The notes under the pieces are model-generated. The model was not told the DNA's origin. It saw only the letters and a program-made list of their open reading frames with translations, and did not search any database. Of a stretch of 64,000 nt of DNA, positions 51,483 through 63,840 are shown piece after piece. The DNA comes from Topomyia yanbarensis. Taxonomy: Eukaryota > Arthropoda > Insecta > Diptera > Culicidae. Position numbers and translations under genes: made by a program. The stretch's first letter is position 1. Every line of letters starts with the position of its first letter. Location of the stretch: NCBI RefSeq assembly GCF_030247195.1, contig NC_080672.1, forward strand, positions 68,241,771-68,305,770, given 5' to 3'.

Positions 51483-52252
51483 CGTCGCTGTTGTGCTATC
51501 TTATGACAAGCGCCATTTTGCACATTTCGAGAAAAACGATTTTTAAAGTTTGAGATTGAATATCTTTAAACTTATAAATGGTATAAACAATTCAAAGAAA
51601 ACAAATGATGCTTCTATCTATTCTGCATTAATCTCTCAAATATTACGAAAATCGGTTAACTACATTGCGAGTTTTCTTTAAAAATGTAAACAAAAGTCAG
51701 TCTCACACGTGTCATAGGTGTGTATTGATGACAAAATTTGTATGGCGTGTCATAATCGTGCATGGAAAATTTTCCATAGAAAAAAATCATCAATTATTAA
51801 CTTTTATTCATATCTTTGGCTTCATTTGGTCTATAAACAATCGGTGAGATGCATTTTGAAGGAAATGAGTCAGGGAATCTAGAAAACATAGTTATTTTTG
51901 GTTACAGTGTTGCCAAATATGCTATATTTCCAGTTTAAAACATAAATTGCATTTTTGTCACAGTTCGTGCATTTTTGTTTCGAAAATGATTATGCCATTG
52001 TATTTATCAGATAGTTTTACATATAAAAACATATTATACATAAAGATAATTTGAGCGAATCCTCAGACACAGTAATTTGAAGCAAAAAATTAAAAATTTC
52101 TCAGCACGTTTCTCGCTATATTTCAGTAACCAAGCAGAATATCAAAATTCTGTAAACGCCACTTTGTAGAAATTTTTTAGACAAGTATTGTGGCATATCT
52201 AACTCAGTTTACCCCAAAATGGCGTTTGTCATAAGATAGCACAACAGCGACG
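51483..52252. mobile_element. TIR element, 770 bp, ~38-bp termini
   Basis: Ends CGTCGCTGTTGTGCTATCTT and, reversed, the same 20 bases, each continuing ATGACAA.CGCCATTTTG with one difference. The interior has no transposase. The target duplication is ambiguous (AAAT or shorter). Family not assigned. Confidence 0.8.
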
Positions 52253-52254
52253 AA

Positions 52255-52900
52255 ATGAAAAAAACATTTTCCGACTTTGATATCGACGATGATTTTTAAT
52301 GTCGGAGAAGAATATTATGTTGATTAAATCGTGGACGATCTATGGCCTTTCTAGGCGTTCGTGTCGCCGATATTAAGCTTAATATCTCACTGCAACTGAA
52401 ACAGTGCACGTCGATGTTGCTGTAATTGAAGAACGGGTAATGTGTAGTGGTACACATGCTTATCGCTTGCCCAACGACACGACCTGATACTCGTGTTTCA
52501 ACAGAGTGTTTCAAATATGACTACCTTCCAGCGATTTGGATAACTGCTACAATTAAATTTTAACTTTGATCAGTCAGTTTATTCTAGAACCCTTCGTGAA
52601 GCCGCCCGCACAGAAAATATTCGTGTTAATATTGCTATAACTCTAGGAATATCTAGGAAATTTTGGAAGTAAACTGGAGCGTATTTTTCTACTTCTGTTT
52701 ACTCCGGTGAAACTAAGGCAAGGAGCGAGTTCCGGAACATAACATATGTCATAATGGACTGCAGATGATGACTTGTTTGGGTGTACCAGAAAATGTCTAT
52801 CTTCGAGACAAAAATTCACAGTCCGCTGCCGAGTCGGTGAACCTTTTTGCAGATCACTTCCGAGACGTATTTACCAGCCCTCCTGTCTATCCATCGCGAC
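52255..52900. other. non-coding stretch, nothing recognised
   Basis: No gene or clear repeat. Confidence 0.3.
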
Positions 52901-52902
52901 AG

Positions 52903-53690
52903 TAGGGGAGGGTGGGGAGTTATGAACATAGTTTTGTTTTCGGGCATAACTACCATAAATATTGATCGATTTTCAGCGTTAGACCTGTTATTTGTTAGGG
53001 ACCTTAATACATCCACGGGTTGAAGCACTTCAAAAAAATCAGTGTCTTGTTTGAGATATGACAGAATGCGTAAAATGCGTGGATTTTTTAGTTTGGTGGG
53101 GAGTTGTGAACCATCGGAAAAGTAGAATTTATTTTTGTGATTTAGGTTTATTAGGGCTATAGAAGATACATTTTAAGATATTTCCAAACAAAAGATGGGA
53201 TGGAAATGAGATCTGATTCGCAATGAGTCGGTGGCAACTTGACTCGCGCCAAGCCACCTGAATTCGCGGTTGTGGCACAGGGAAATTAAAATTGTGGCAG
53301 AATCCTGTTCTTCGCATAAATTTGAACATTTTCATATCCTAACATGTATGATTCGTCCCTGATTATCGAATTATGATACTGTTGTATTTAAAAAAAATAC
53401 TATAACCCACTGAAATATACGGTTCACAACTCCCCATTTTGCATATCTTCGAAAAATGCATATCTCTAATTTAGTTTGAAATCAGCTACATAAAGGGACT
53501 CCACATACCACAAATACAATTTAGTAAAAAAAACTTTTTGTTTGGTATATTTAGTCGCTAGTTACCTGTACATGAAGAACATGGGTCATGGCAGTAGGAA
53601 CATTTAACAGTCGTTACCACATTTTTATCATCTGTAGCTTATCGGGTATTGACGATGTTCACAACTCCCCATGGTTCACAACTTAAAATT
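52903..53690. mobile_element. element marked by repeated GTTCACAACTCCCC words
   Basis: Starts GTAGGGGAGGGTGGGGAGTT with ATGAAC. GGGGAGTTGTGAACC recurs at 53098, and the reverse complement GGTTCACAACTCCCCAT at 53420 and 53655-53690. The inverted use of one motif at both sides suggests a TIR-type element; limits are approximate. Confidence 0.5.
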
Positions 53691-53699
53691 TATTAGCGG

Positions 53700-54175
53700 T
53701 TTACGGGGTTGTAAAAACTTTCATTTGAGACCAAAATTATTTCAAGTGGTCTAGCCATCTCCGAGAAACAGATGTAATTGTTATTTTAAATTTGAATACT
53801 TCCACCGGGGCCTCCAGAACCGTCGTTGGTGGCCAACGACGGTTCTGGAGGCCTTGATGTTACTCATCACCCTGTAATTCAGAAACTACATGTCGGATTT
53901 ACACAAAATGCAATAGCAGCCGATGGCAGCGTTGTACCTTTCATTCAAAACTTAGTTTGTGAAAATCGGTTGATAAAATTCCGAGAAACCGATGTGAACA
54001 AATTAAAACAAGATTTTCTATATAACCGTATTCTTCTACTTGTAACTCCGGAACCAGATGTCGGATCAAAACAACATTCAATAGCAGCTGATGGGAATGT
54101 TATACCTTTCATTTGAATCATAGTTTGTAAAAATCGGTTCAGCCACCTCCGAGAAACTGATGTAGACGAGGAAAA
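53700..54175 (+). repeat. tandem repeat, ~175-185 bp period, about 3 units
   Basis: The block ACCTTTCATT.GAA.. TTAGTTTGT.AAAATCGGTT, then CCGAGAAAC.GATGTA, occurs near 53710-53780 (partial), 53935-53995 and 54095-54160. It is preceded in the last two by GATGTCGGAT and AATAGCAGC(C/T)GATGG. This is satellite-like, and an open frame over it is incidental. Confidence 0.7.
53809..53853. repeat. perfect 21-bp hairpin inside the tandem repeat
   Basis: 53809-53829 begins GGCCTCCAGAACCG, the loop is TGG, and 53833-53853 is the exact reverse complement. Confidence 0.9.
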
Positions 54176-54179
54176 CTTT

Positions 54180-56095
54180 GGATGACAGTGCTTCGCTTAT
54201 TCAAAAAAAAACCGTTCCTAGGCGTCGCGAAAGATCCCTCTTACGTCCGCCATTTTAAGTTTTTTTATTCAAAAATCGTTTTTGTGAACTACGAGCATGT
54301 AACCATATACATTTAAAATATAATTGATATGGCCCATCATGATCCTATTAAATAAAGTTCGTGAAACAGTACTATTTCCTTAGATGGTAATTAGGGTGGT
54401 CCCCTTAAGTTTGATGTCACAGTTTTTGCATAATAACTGTAAATGAAACACCGCGCTCTCGTTCGCTCCGTAGCATGAGTTTATGACGAGGTAATTGTAT
54501 AATTAGCCATGTTATCGTCCCGAGTTCGCTGCTTACTCCCCGTTGACATGTTGATTATGGTTTGTTGTCAGGAGCATTCACAAAGAGAAAATTAATGATG
54601 TAAGAATTGCACATGCTGTGGAACCTAGTCGCTAATGAATATGCTGTTTCAGTTGTAAGTGTATGTGAAACGGTCTATGAAAACATTTAATAATATCCCT
54701 ATGTAACAGTCTCCTAACGAGTTGTTTACTTTAAATTTTGTCAAACGCTGTTGCCAATTCTAGGCACACATGAGAAAGTCCAGGTTAGTCTACTGACATT
54801 AATAATCTTTCGAAAGCAAACCAAATTACCCAAGATATTTTAAATTACAAAAGCCCTTTCCGTGGGTAACCAGGTCAACTCTACAAAAAGCCCTGTCACC
54901 GCTATTTCAATCTCAGAATAACGACCTTCAGATGAACATAAGAGACCGTCCGACCCAATTCACCCAATAAATCATTCTTATCGGGAGCACCTTTCCTTCC
55001 CGCCAGTCCCTACGGGAGGGCGTTTGGTAGGTTCAACAGAAGCCAACCAGCAAGCAATCTTTGTAATCGTTTGTAGGCCTCCGCCTCCACAGCATACAGC
55101 ATACTTTCATTTGGTTGCTCACACTCTGCCACTTACTTGCCTATACCCATGCCTTCGTGAGTAGCAGCCTACATAGGGAGAAAATATAATGTTTATCTTT
55201 TTCCACTAAGCCTGGTGGAGGAAAATCCGATTTGTCTTGAGGTAGATTGCGTCGATTTTTCAGTTGAATGGATCCAGTTAAATGGTGGCTTCGTGACGAG
55301 ATTATTGTCAATTTGTTAGACTTTGAGGGGGTACTGTACCACGTTTTGAATCTGCGAGCCCGCTATCTGGGACAATGAAATCATTGCTACAAGAGGTAAG
55401 AAGACAAATGGCTAACACTCAGATAACATAAAGCATAAAACTTCTACACAACTTTGAATTCAGTCAAAGTTAAAGTTAACCGCTTGATGTCTAATTTGAC
55501 CTTCGAATGATGCTCTTTTTGTTTATTGGTATACTTTTATCGATGGAATGAGATTTACAGGATGATAAATTGGCCCCTCCAGCTTTTTGCCGTGTCTTGT
55601 CCGAGACTGAGAGTGAGAGCGCTTCAATCGACGTCGAGGACGAACTCTGGAGATGGATGCGAAAGATTAAAACTGTCTGGCACGGGGTTGTGTGTTTCTA
55701 TTTTGGTATTATATCGACCTTTAAAAATGTACAAAAAACTTTTCTGTACATTTTTAAACGTTTAATTTTTTGTCGTTTGTCCGTGAATTAATCGAACTTT
55801 CTGCATAACTCTTCAGAAACTTGAACACTTAAGAACTGTTTTTGCGTTATACTATAATAAAGGAAAACAGAATAGTTTGTGTCGAACATTTCACCCAGTT
55901 ACGTTCATATTTATTTTATTCGGGTCATCGTTTGAAGATTGTGCTTCATTAACAACATGAATTACAATTCGCAGCTTAAAATTTGATTGGTAGTTTTTTT
56001 ATTGTTTTATTTGGATAGTGAAACTGGTTCCAAAAAATATAAAGAGTGGAATGACATGTATGCTTGCTTGGAGTGGAATAATTTGTAATTTATAA
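54180..56095. other. non-coding stretch, nothing recognised
   Basis: No supported gene. A small imperfect palindrome (AAAATGTACAAAAAAC.TTTTCTGTACATTTTT) lies at 55725-55756. Confidence 0.3.
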
Positions 56096-56129
56096 TTAAT
56101 TAATTAATATCAACAGACACAGTGTGGTC

Positions 56130-59100
56130 CTAATGATAATTTCTTAGTCTATTTAAAAAGTCAAATTGTAATCTGCTACGTGGAATGTGAAGATCGAACT
56201 CGGATGACACTCTGTTGAAGGTCCGCTGCAAACCAATGATGGCACCGTTTACTCCATAGTTAGTCCGGCGAAGAGGTAATCGGAGGAATAAATTATTGCG
56301 AAGGGCGCGAGGGCGAACGTTCATGTTTATCGCACTGAGAAGCAGTCAATTCGATCTTGCAAAATATCCGAAATCGTCATAGCACGGAATAGATCCCGTC
56401 GCACTTGCAATGTATCGAGTCCAATAAGCAAACTCCGGCTTTCATAACTTGGCAGCTGGTGAGGGTTGCTCCAAGGCAATCGACGAAGGGCAAACCGAAC
56501 AAATCTGCGCTGTACTGTCTCAATTCGATGGACACCGTTGAGATAATGAGGGTTCCACACAACTCAACAATATTCCAGAGTTGATCGAACGAGTGAGCAG
56601 TAGAGAGATTTCAAGCAGTAAATATCTGAAAAGTGCTTAGATATTCTCATTATGAACCCCAAACAGCGTGATGCCTTTGCGACAATATAGCTGATATGCT
56701 GTTTAAACGTCAGTTGCTCATCGAGAAAAACTCCGAGATCTTTGACGCAATTCGGTCTGTCAATTGTGGATTCAGCTAGACAGTAATCGAATCGAATTGG
56801 CGTTTTTTCCTCGAGAACGTAATGACCGTACATTTCTTGGGGTTTAGGGTCATTCGGTTGATCTCGCATCATTCCGCAAAGGTTTCCAGTTGGCGTTGAA
56901 GGAAAGCTGCATCATCAGTATTCCGGATTCTATGGTATAACTTGAGGTCGTCGGCGAAAGACAACCGTGGTCCTTCTAAACAAAAGTTAACGTCGTTGAA
57001 ATACAGAAGAAAAATCAATGGACCGAGATGGCTGCCTTGCGGAATACCAGATGAAGCAAAGAACTCTTCGGATACACAATCACCTATCTTGACTGCTAGA
57101 CGACGATCACTGAGATACGATTGCATCCAACGGAGAATATTAGTACCAAAGCCAAGTCTATCCAATTTTGCCACTGCAATAGCGTGATTTATCTTGTCAA
57201 AAGCAGCTGAAAGGTCCGTGTAGTTAACGTCAGTTTGAAGGCCGTCCGACATAGTATCTGTAACATATGTTGTGAACGACAGAAGATTCGTAGATGTTGA
57301 ACGTTTCGGCATAAATCCATGCTGAGTCTGAGTGGCTGGAGATGGGTTCCAACACAGCCATTTCAAACAGCTTAGGAACTGCGCTTAGCGTTGTAATACC
57401 ACGGTAATTGTCAACTACCTTTTTATCACCTTTTTTGTGAACTGGAAACATGAAGGAGGATTTCCAGAGTTCGGGAAATACTCCGGTTGTTAGCGACAAT
57501 TGAAACAGATGAAAAAGAGGTTCAATCAGACCGGCAGAGCATTTTTTTAGAATAATAGTTGGTATACCATCTGGGCCTGCCGAGGTTGAAGCCTTCATTT
57601 TGCTAATCGCCAGTTGTACCATATTATTGTCGATATTGATAGAGTTCAAAGACTGGTATGATTGAGGTACATTGAGAGCCGTGCGTGAAGCCTGGGTCGG
57701 TGGCAGTTTCTCGTTGGAGAAAACACTCGCGAACTTTTCAGAGAATAGTTGGCAGATCTCCTGTAAACTAGAGCTCATACGTCCTCCATAGCTCATCGTT
57801 GAAGGCAACCCGGATTCCTTTCTTTGCTCGTTTACATGCATGTTTTAGGTTCGGACTTCAACTTACGTTGCACGTTTCGCAAGTAATCGGCATGGCAACG
57901 CTTCGATGTCTTTTTATAGACTTGGTTAACATGAACGTAGTGTTGTCGCAGCACGTAGCCCCCAAACTTGGAGTACTTCTTCAGAGCGGCTCTTTTAGTC
58001 GCTTTCAACCGTCTCAGCTCGGCAGTGTGCCACGCTGGGTGCTTAGATTGAAGGCCACTTCTTTTGGGTACATAGCGATCGATAGCATAGCTCATAACAT
58101 TGGAGAAGGTCTGCACTGCAACGTTGACATCATCATTGTCGAGAATTTCAGTCCAGTGGATATTCGACAGGAAGTCAATAATGCCATTATAGTTGGCTTT
58201 TCTAAAATTATAGCTGACGGTGTCAGAAGCATTGCAGTCATGCTTCACTCGAATCGCTTCAAGCAATATATGCAGGGGAGGGTGGTGTCTAACAGTCTTT
58301 ACCAGGGGGAATGGTGCTGCGGTAACTTTTGGCGCGTAGTCAGATTTGCTCGAAAAACAGAGATCAAGGATTCTGTTGTTCTCGTTCACCACATTATTCG
58401 TTTGGCGCAGCAGATTTAGACTGTAGCAGTCAAGTAAACTGGTGATACCAGCATGAAAAGAAGACAGTTCGGGATCAGCGAACATAAATCCGTCAGAAGC
58501 AGAGCGCCATATTAATCCGGAGAAATTGAAATCACCAACAATCAGGATCTCATCAACCGGGCTTGCTTGAGCGGAAATCCGTTCCAGTGACTCAGTATGT
58601 GAATCAATCAATGACGAATCGCGAGTGCGGTCCGGTGGAAGATAAACCACGCAAAGAAAAAGTGCGTAGCCAGCCAGTTTGATTCGCACCCACACCTGCT
58701 CGACACAGACCCCCAAAGTATCGTCAATCAGTTGCGCTTTCAATCGACGATGGATAGCCACAAGTACCCCGCCGCCGGTAGCCTTGAGACTGTTGCGTGA
58801 GCTGCGATCAGTTCGGAAAACATCGTAGTTGGCACCAAATGCTTGCACTGACAGAGTGCTATCGCTAAGCCACGTCTCTGCGAGGGCGATTATGTCGAAG
58901 CATTCATCCGAACTTGCAACCAAATAATCTTCGATTACTGAATTCATACCACCGGCATTCTGGTAATATATTTGTAGGTTTGAATGCCGCGATTGATTGC
59001 CGTTGGTATCGGTTTGGAAGACCCCTTCACCACTCCTGCGCACAGGACCGGGACGACTGGTGAACGCTGGCTACAATGGCTCGACTGTGGCAGGGGGATC

Positions 59101-59259
59101 AAGGGCTTCCATAGTGCTAGCTGCAGTACGTCCCAGGGTGCGATGAGTCATACCAGCATAGCAGACATCAGCAGACTGTAAGTGAAATTTACATTGAGGG
59201 CGTGCAGCATATTGTATTGCTTCGAAAGGACATATACCCTTCTTGGCTTTACCTGACAC
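56130..59259 (-). pseudogene. CR1-type LINE ORF2, endonuclease-RT, broken in several places
   Basis: Frames are consecutive but shifted. 59259-59071 ends at TAG (59071-59073), and the same frame continues to 57832 with the endonuclease: YYQNAGGMNS, ALAETWLSD, GGGVLVAIHRR, VGDFNFSG, and RHHPPLHI where a D.HHP-type motif is expected. Then 57841-57230 (GPDGIPTIILKKC, ELWKSSFMFPVHKKGDKK), 57366-56869 (DLSAAFDKI, SGIPQGSHLGP, SFADDLKLYHRI), 56872-56564 (VKDLGVFLDEQLTFKQHI), a stop near 56561, 56560-56327 and 56324-56130 (GLQRTFNRVSSEFD). I count at least four frameshifts and two stops. The DD box itself is intact. Confidence 0.85.
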
Positions 59260-59349
59260 AGAAGAAGTCGCCGATTCGCCAGGTAAATCTAAATCGCTCG
59301 CCGGGATACAAGAAGTTGGACAGATGAGTTTATCCGGAACAGCTTGGCG

Positions 59350-60144
59350 CTACTGTCCACCACCAGATGGATTCTTCTCCGCCGCAATCCTGATGATAGG
59401 TCGTTGGATTTTTGAATTGGTCACAAATTCACGAAAGTAGATGTTCTCCGGCCAAGAGTCTTTGGACAAAGCCTTATCCCTGTATGATTTGTTAACGCCA
59501 ACTTTGAAAGTAATGAAGCTCAAAGATGAGAGATCCTTGTCCTTAGGAACTAGACGAACTATTCTCGGTTGCAGATTCTCCCCCAGACAATCTTTCACAA
59601 GGGTAGAAACTTCATCATCCGTCGTGCTGGGATCGAATGCTGACAAGTAAACCCATAACAGCTCCTCAGGTGGTGAAATTGTTTTTATTGTTTCAATCGC
59701 AGCTTTGGATCCACGAATATTTGGAATTTTTGTTTTGAGCGAATCATCTTCCCGTTTGCGCTTAGGCGTGTTTGAAACTGGATTATATTCAGCAATAGGT
59801 TTCCAAGGCGTTATAGTTGGGGATAGCGGTTTTGAGTCAACTTTAACCGAGAGAGCTTTGACGACATCTTTCAAATCAGCTATGTCGTTCTTTATAGACT
59901 TCAGAGAATTGTCGTCAGGCACTATGTCGCAACAACGCGAAGCCATTCTACGAAAATTATCATTCGAGAATAAGTCAGCACAGCCGTCGCACATCCAGAA
60001 TAGATTCCGAGGGTGGGTTCCCAGGACGTCACGAACATCATAATCCATCTTGACGCATATCATGTGGAACGAATTTCCGCAGTATCCACTACATGTGATT
60101 CGATCAGAATCATTAACCACTTTCGAGCAGTTCTTACAAGCCAT
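59350..60144 (-). CDS. CR1-type LINE ORF1 with PHD finger
   Basis: 264 residues from MACKNCSKVV; a longer frame to 60249 adds 35 residues but the shorter start places the zinc finger at the N-terminus as usual. The PHD-type finger has CKNC, CSGYCGNSFH, C and CDGC ligands (~3-55). A helical region follows (KSIKNDIADLKDVVKALSV), then a basic linker with TPKRKRED, then an RRM-like region (ELLWVYLSAFDPSTTDDEVS...FITFKVGV). ORF1 proteins bind element RNA. The frame is open even though ORF2 next door is broken. A separate 63-codon frame (59259-59071) lies between this stop and the endonuclease, in the same phase. Confidence 0.8.
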   Translation of the reverse strand: MACKNCSKVVNDSDRITCSGYCGNSFHMICVKMDYDVRDVLGTHPRNLFWMCDGCADLFSNDNFRRMASRCCDIVPDDNSLKSIKNDIADLKDVVKALSVKVDSKPLSPTITPWKPIAEYNPVSNTPKRKREDDSLKTKIPNIRGSKAAIETIKTISPPEELLWVYLSAFDPSTTDDEVSTLVKDCLGENLQPRIVRLVPKDKDLSSLSFITFKVGVNKSYRDKALSKDSWPENIYFREFVTNSKIQRPIIRIAAEKNPSGGGQ

Positions 60145-60261
60145 GCTGTTGATGTAGAAATAACGCCTAGCGGGTATGCAATATGCGCAGGAAAACGCTA
60201 ACGGGTAACGTGCGTCAATGGAAGCGAACTTGCACGCAACGTGCGACAACTCAACTACCCA

Positions 60262-60590
60262 CCAGTAGATGTCGCTTTTGGCGAAAAAATTGAGCGTAAC
60301 GTCTGTGCAGTGATAATGTCAAGTGAAAACAAAAATCACAACCAAAAACAATCACTTTCACGAATCACACCGGCAGATATAATCGTGCTTGAAGTCACGA
60401 AATTTCAATGCACACGTACTACCGAATAAAACGATATACAGATAAAACGAGAATAAAAATAATCGCGAGTGTAAAACACTAAAAAATAATAAAAAAAAAA
60501 AACTATCAGCTCTACTGAATAACATTTAGAAATATTTCATTGTTTTTTTTCGTGTGAGTTGCTGACAATCGACTCCCCGACTAAAATTAT
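60262..60590. other. non-coding gap with A-rich tract
   Basis: 60478-60502 is A-rich. Probably the flank and partly the 5' leader of the CR1-type LINE. No gene. Confidence 0.3.
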
Positions 60591-60616
60591 ACCCATCCTT
60601 CTCAACCGGGTACATC

Positions 60617-61538
60617 GTGTTCATTTTCCGGGTCAAAAATACAAAGTGTTTGAATTTATTACAGATTTTCGACCGTGACAGAAATGTCGAAATAAATAGT
60701 TTGAAGCAGGCACATGATATCGCTGACTATGGGCCTCTATCGATGGAGTACAGAGTATATGTACCAGCTAATCGGGTTGAAATGAACGGGGTCGTCTTCG
60801 ATTCGAGTTTTAATTTCGCGGATCTGCTGCCACATGGAGTTGGCTGTTTAAAAGACTCCCTGATTCAGCCAGTAAAGATGTTGGACTGCAAACTTTCACC
60901 GGTTCTGCTCTATCCAACTAGCTCCTCTTTGAAAAGGTTCGTATATCTGTTCGCCTTGTTGTACCGCGGCTCATGAGCTGTACTAATTGCAAATAACTGG
61001 GATATACAGCCTATCATTGTAGGAACAAGGTTTGAAGCGTAAAATGCGGTAGGAAAAATGTGTATGACCCTGCGGAAGGGATGTCCAAAAGTGATTACTG
61101 GGGGGGGGGCAATCTACATGATCACCCAACATGTCTTGCGAAGAGAAACTGAAGTATTCTCTTCAGGGACGCTCTAAGGAATATTTTGCAGAAATGCCAC
61201 CGGTCTCTACTAATATCCATACTAACTTGTCTACTGACGAATGCGACTCTTGTGAACCCCAGGAGGGAACATCTTCGGCCGTGCCTAGAAGCAATAGAAA
61301 AAGGAGGAAGAATTTTTCACCTAAACTTTCTTAAGGCCAGAAGGTGTCTTTTCAAGGAACTCTAAAAGTAACAGCTCGAGGAAGTACTGATGCAAATCCG
61401 AGGCGAGCAGTTACTGGTCTCAGAAATCTGAGCTCAGAAAAGGACTTCCGAGCACTTCCTGGAACTCCAGAAACTCTAAGTGTCCCCATATCCCAACCAG
61501 AGAGAGAAACCAGCGCTGGATTAATATTTCCATATTAA
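60617..61538 (+). pseudogene. Jockey/Juan-like LINE ORF1 remnant
   Basis: Two pieces. 60617-60976 contains SMEYRVYVPANRVEMNGVVF and LLPHGVGCLKDS, which resembles the RRM-like region of Jockey-clade (Juan-type) ORF1 proteins. 61131-61538 resumes in another frame with EEKLKYSLQGRSKEYFAEM, NLSTDECDSCEPQEGTSS and NRKRRKNFSPKL, then a TAA (61332-61334), then KVSFQGTLKVTARGS in the same frame. That region normally follows the CCHC knuckles in Juan-like ORF1; the knuckles themselves are missing, so about 100 codons have been deleted. Assignment rests on memory of the family's style. A 10-nt G run near 61101 sits between the pieces. Confidence 0.55.
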
Positions 61539-61544
61539 ATTTGC

Positions 61545-63345
61545 AAAAGGGTGAATAAGATTTATAAACAAACTTTTATTTTGATGGTTTTTCTTAATTT
61601 ACTATAATTTCAAAGCAGAAAACAATTGAAATTACTTCTACGAAGGGTAAAAATTTACATTAAAGCATATTTTTAATGAAATTCCACTCTGCAGCAGACT
61701 AATGAGCGAAACAAGTTTGTTTACAAAAAACACTTTCGCCCTTTTGACGAATTAAGATTGATTTCTCTGATATTGTGGACCGTATTTTTACAGCTTAAAA
61801 TATTTGACCCTCTTAAAAGCATCCTGATAAGCTTCCTATCCGCAGTAAAAATATTCTGAATGCTGTTGACAGCGATTGTACCCATCGATGACTAATTCAT
61901 CGAACTAGGTCACGGATTGGATCACTGTTCTACAGTACAATTCCAGATGCATTTTCCCGAAAACTTTAGTAAATTATTTGAAATGCGATGCGTTTGCATC
62001 ATGCGAAAAATAGTTTTCTTTTGACAGGCCCATGCGCAGAAAATGCACCAGGAGAATGTTTTTATTTATTTTACGTTTCTTATAAGTGAAAGGTACAGAA
62101 ACCCTTAAATTTTATAATTTTTTTTCGAACCCTGGAGAGTCCAGTCTTCGGTACTAATCGATTAAGCGCAGACGATTGGGCAAATGTCCGTTATTGTGAA
62201 GAAATCTTTAACAGGCATCGCTACTTGCTGGCTCGTGGTAGTGTCGGATTGAATTATACTAGTTAAGCCTACCGATTAAACCTAAAACTCTTGTATCTCG
62301 CAATCCTCATTCATCCGGTGCAACCGTGATGCATTACTTTAGTGGTATTTGTGCTCTTTCTCTTTTTATCGTACGAGTATTTTCATTGCTGCTTTTCCTA
62401 GCTTGTCCAACCATCGCGGTATATCTGATGTGCTCAGGACTGCTGCAAATATCGCCACCTGATGAGACTCGAACCGATCCGGTAGTGTCGACCATAATAA
62501 TTTACATCTCATTACAACGACCATCGCAGGATTTCTTATCCTTCTTGGCGTTACAGGTTTAGCCTATTTATCTGCTAATTGGTGCTGAGAATACCTTGGC
62601 GGCGGTATTTCTCCCGATATCGATGCCCATTTTCGCAAGCCATTTAGTTGTCAGCCACTCCGACGGAGAGAGCCTACTGACCGACTTTTGCTGTGTAATT
62701 GCTCTGTCGAAACGTGAACCGATCCAGAGAAACCGACCAACTTAACTTACACTCCATTCCAGCCAGGGCCGTCGAGAGCGGCGGCGGGCCCCAAGGCTAG
62801 TGTTACTGACGGGCCCTTCTCAACTTACTTATTTGAATCTTGATTAGAGGACTTGTATATATTCATTCATATATCAAACTATGTTGCTGTTGCTAAAATT
62901 GCTATGGTTACGAGTTTTTCAATTAGCGGGTTCCGGGGTACTCTTTTGCCCTGTTAAAAATGTACACAATGGTTAACAACCTTATTAGAGGTATATGGAG
63001 ATAATCCGTGTATTCGCACCACGTTTGTGTCATCGCCTTTATATATACAGAGGTACTGACTTCATGTTGCCGCATTCAATGATATATTTAATTTTGCGCA
63101 ATAAACGCTTCTACTTGATTATTAGTCTGAAAAATAATCAGTACACTATGTCCAACTATGAAATTGTAAGGTATAGACATTGATTATCTTTACCTCCATT
63201 TGCAAATTTGATATTTTTAACTTCTCCAACAGGTGATTTTAAGGGACACCTCGAAAAGTAAACAGGAATACAGTTTGACCACAGTACGGCCATTTTCCGC
63301 TTTGATCGTCATTCATTTTTATTCACGTTCGACACAGTAGGTTGA
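61545..63345. other. non-coding stretch
   Basis: 62765-62815 (CAGGGCCGTCGAGAGCGGCG) looks like the left end of a hAT-type element without an obvious right end. Otherwise nothing recognised. Confidence 0.3.
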
Positions 63346-63349
63346 AGTA

Positions 63350-63840
63350 GGGGAGACTGGGGCTAGTTGGCGGGGTTTTTTGGTTTCAATTTTTATCGCC
63401 GATTTTTTTAAAGTGTTTGATGCATTGTCTCCATTTTTAGAGACAAAAATATGTGACGCGGAAAACCCGCTAACTTACCCCGGCCCCGGGGTAAGTTGGC
63501 GGTATGTGGGTATACGCCAAAAACTAAGCAATCAAATGGAGATTCAATTACTTCAAGGGTCCTTTTGGAACGTGCTATTAACCGACATTTGCTATTATAT
63601 TTCAGTTTCAATACCCAGCAAATTTTGACTTTGACGCGTACTCCCTATACAAAAGAAAATTTTCGAAATTTTTTATGCAATTGGCCGGAATAAATGTCTC
63701 CTACATTGGCGAGATACACAAGAAAAAGACTTTCTTACTTTGGAGTGAATTCCAGAAAAAAAAAAATTTCATGATTTTATTGCACTGTAAATAGTACCGC
63801 CAACTTATCCCACGTGCAGCACCGCCAACTTGCCTCAACC
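63350..63840. mobile_element. G-rich-ended TIR element
   Basis: Left end GGGGAGACTGGGGCTAGTTGGCGG; an internal GGGGTAAGTTGGCGG (63488); right side CCGCCAACTTATCCCAC and CCGCCAACTTGCCTCAACC (to 63840). The same motif in opposite orientations at the two ends suggests a TIR element of about 490 bp. Related words appear at 38800 and 49920. Confidence 0.5.

Larger units (their letters stand above)
56096..60260 (-). mobile_element. CR1-type LINE, near full length, frame-broken
   Basis: About 4.2 kb on the minus strand with ORF1, endonuclease, reverse transcriptase and a complete C-terminus. It ends in a (TTAA)n-like tail (TTAATTAATTAATTA, 56096-56110), a short-repeat 3' end typical of CR1-group LINEs. 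ORF1 with a PHD finger and the FADDLKLY box are as in mosquito T1/Q-type elements (recollection). The 5' limit is estimated. Confidence 0.82.

Noticed and set aside
53826..54116. 96-codon frame as a gene
   Set aside because: It runs along a tandem repeat and one hairpin arm; repeated amino-acid strings follow the DNA repeat.
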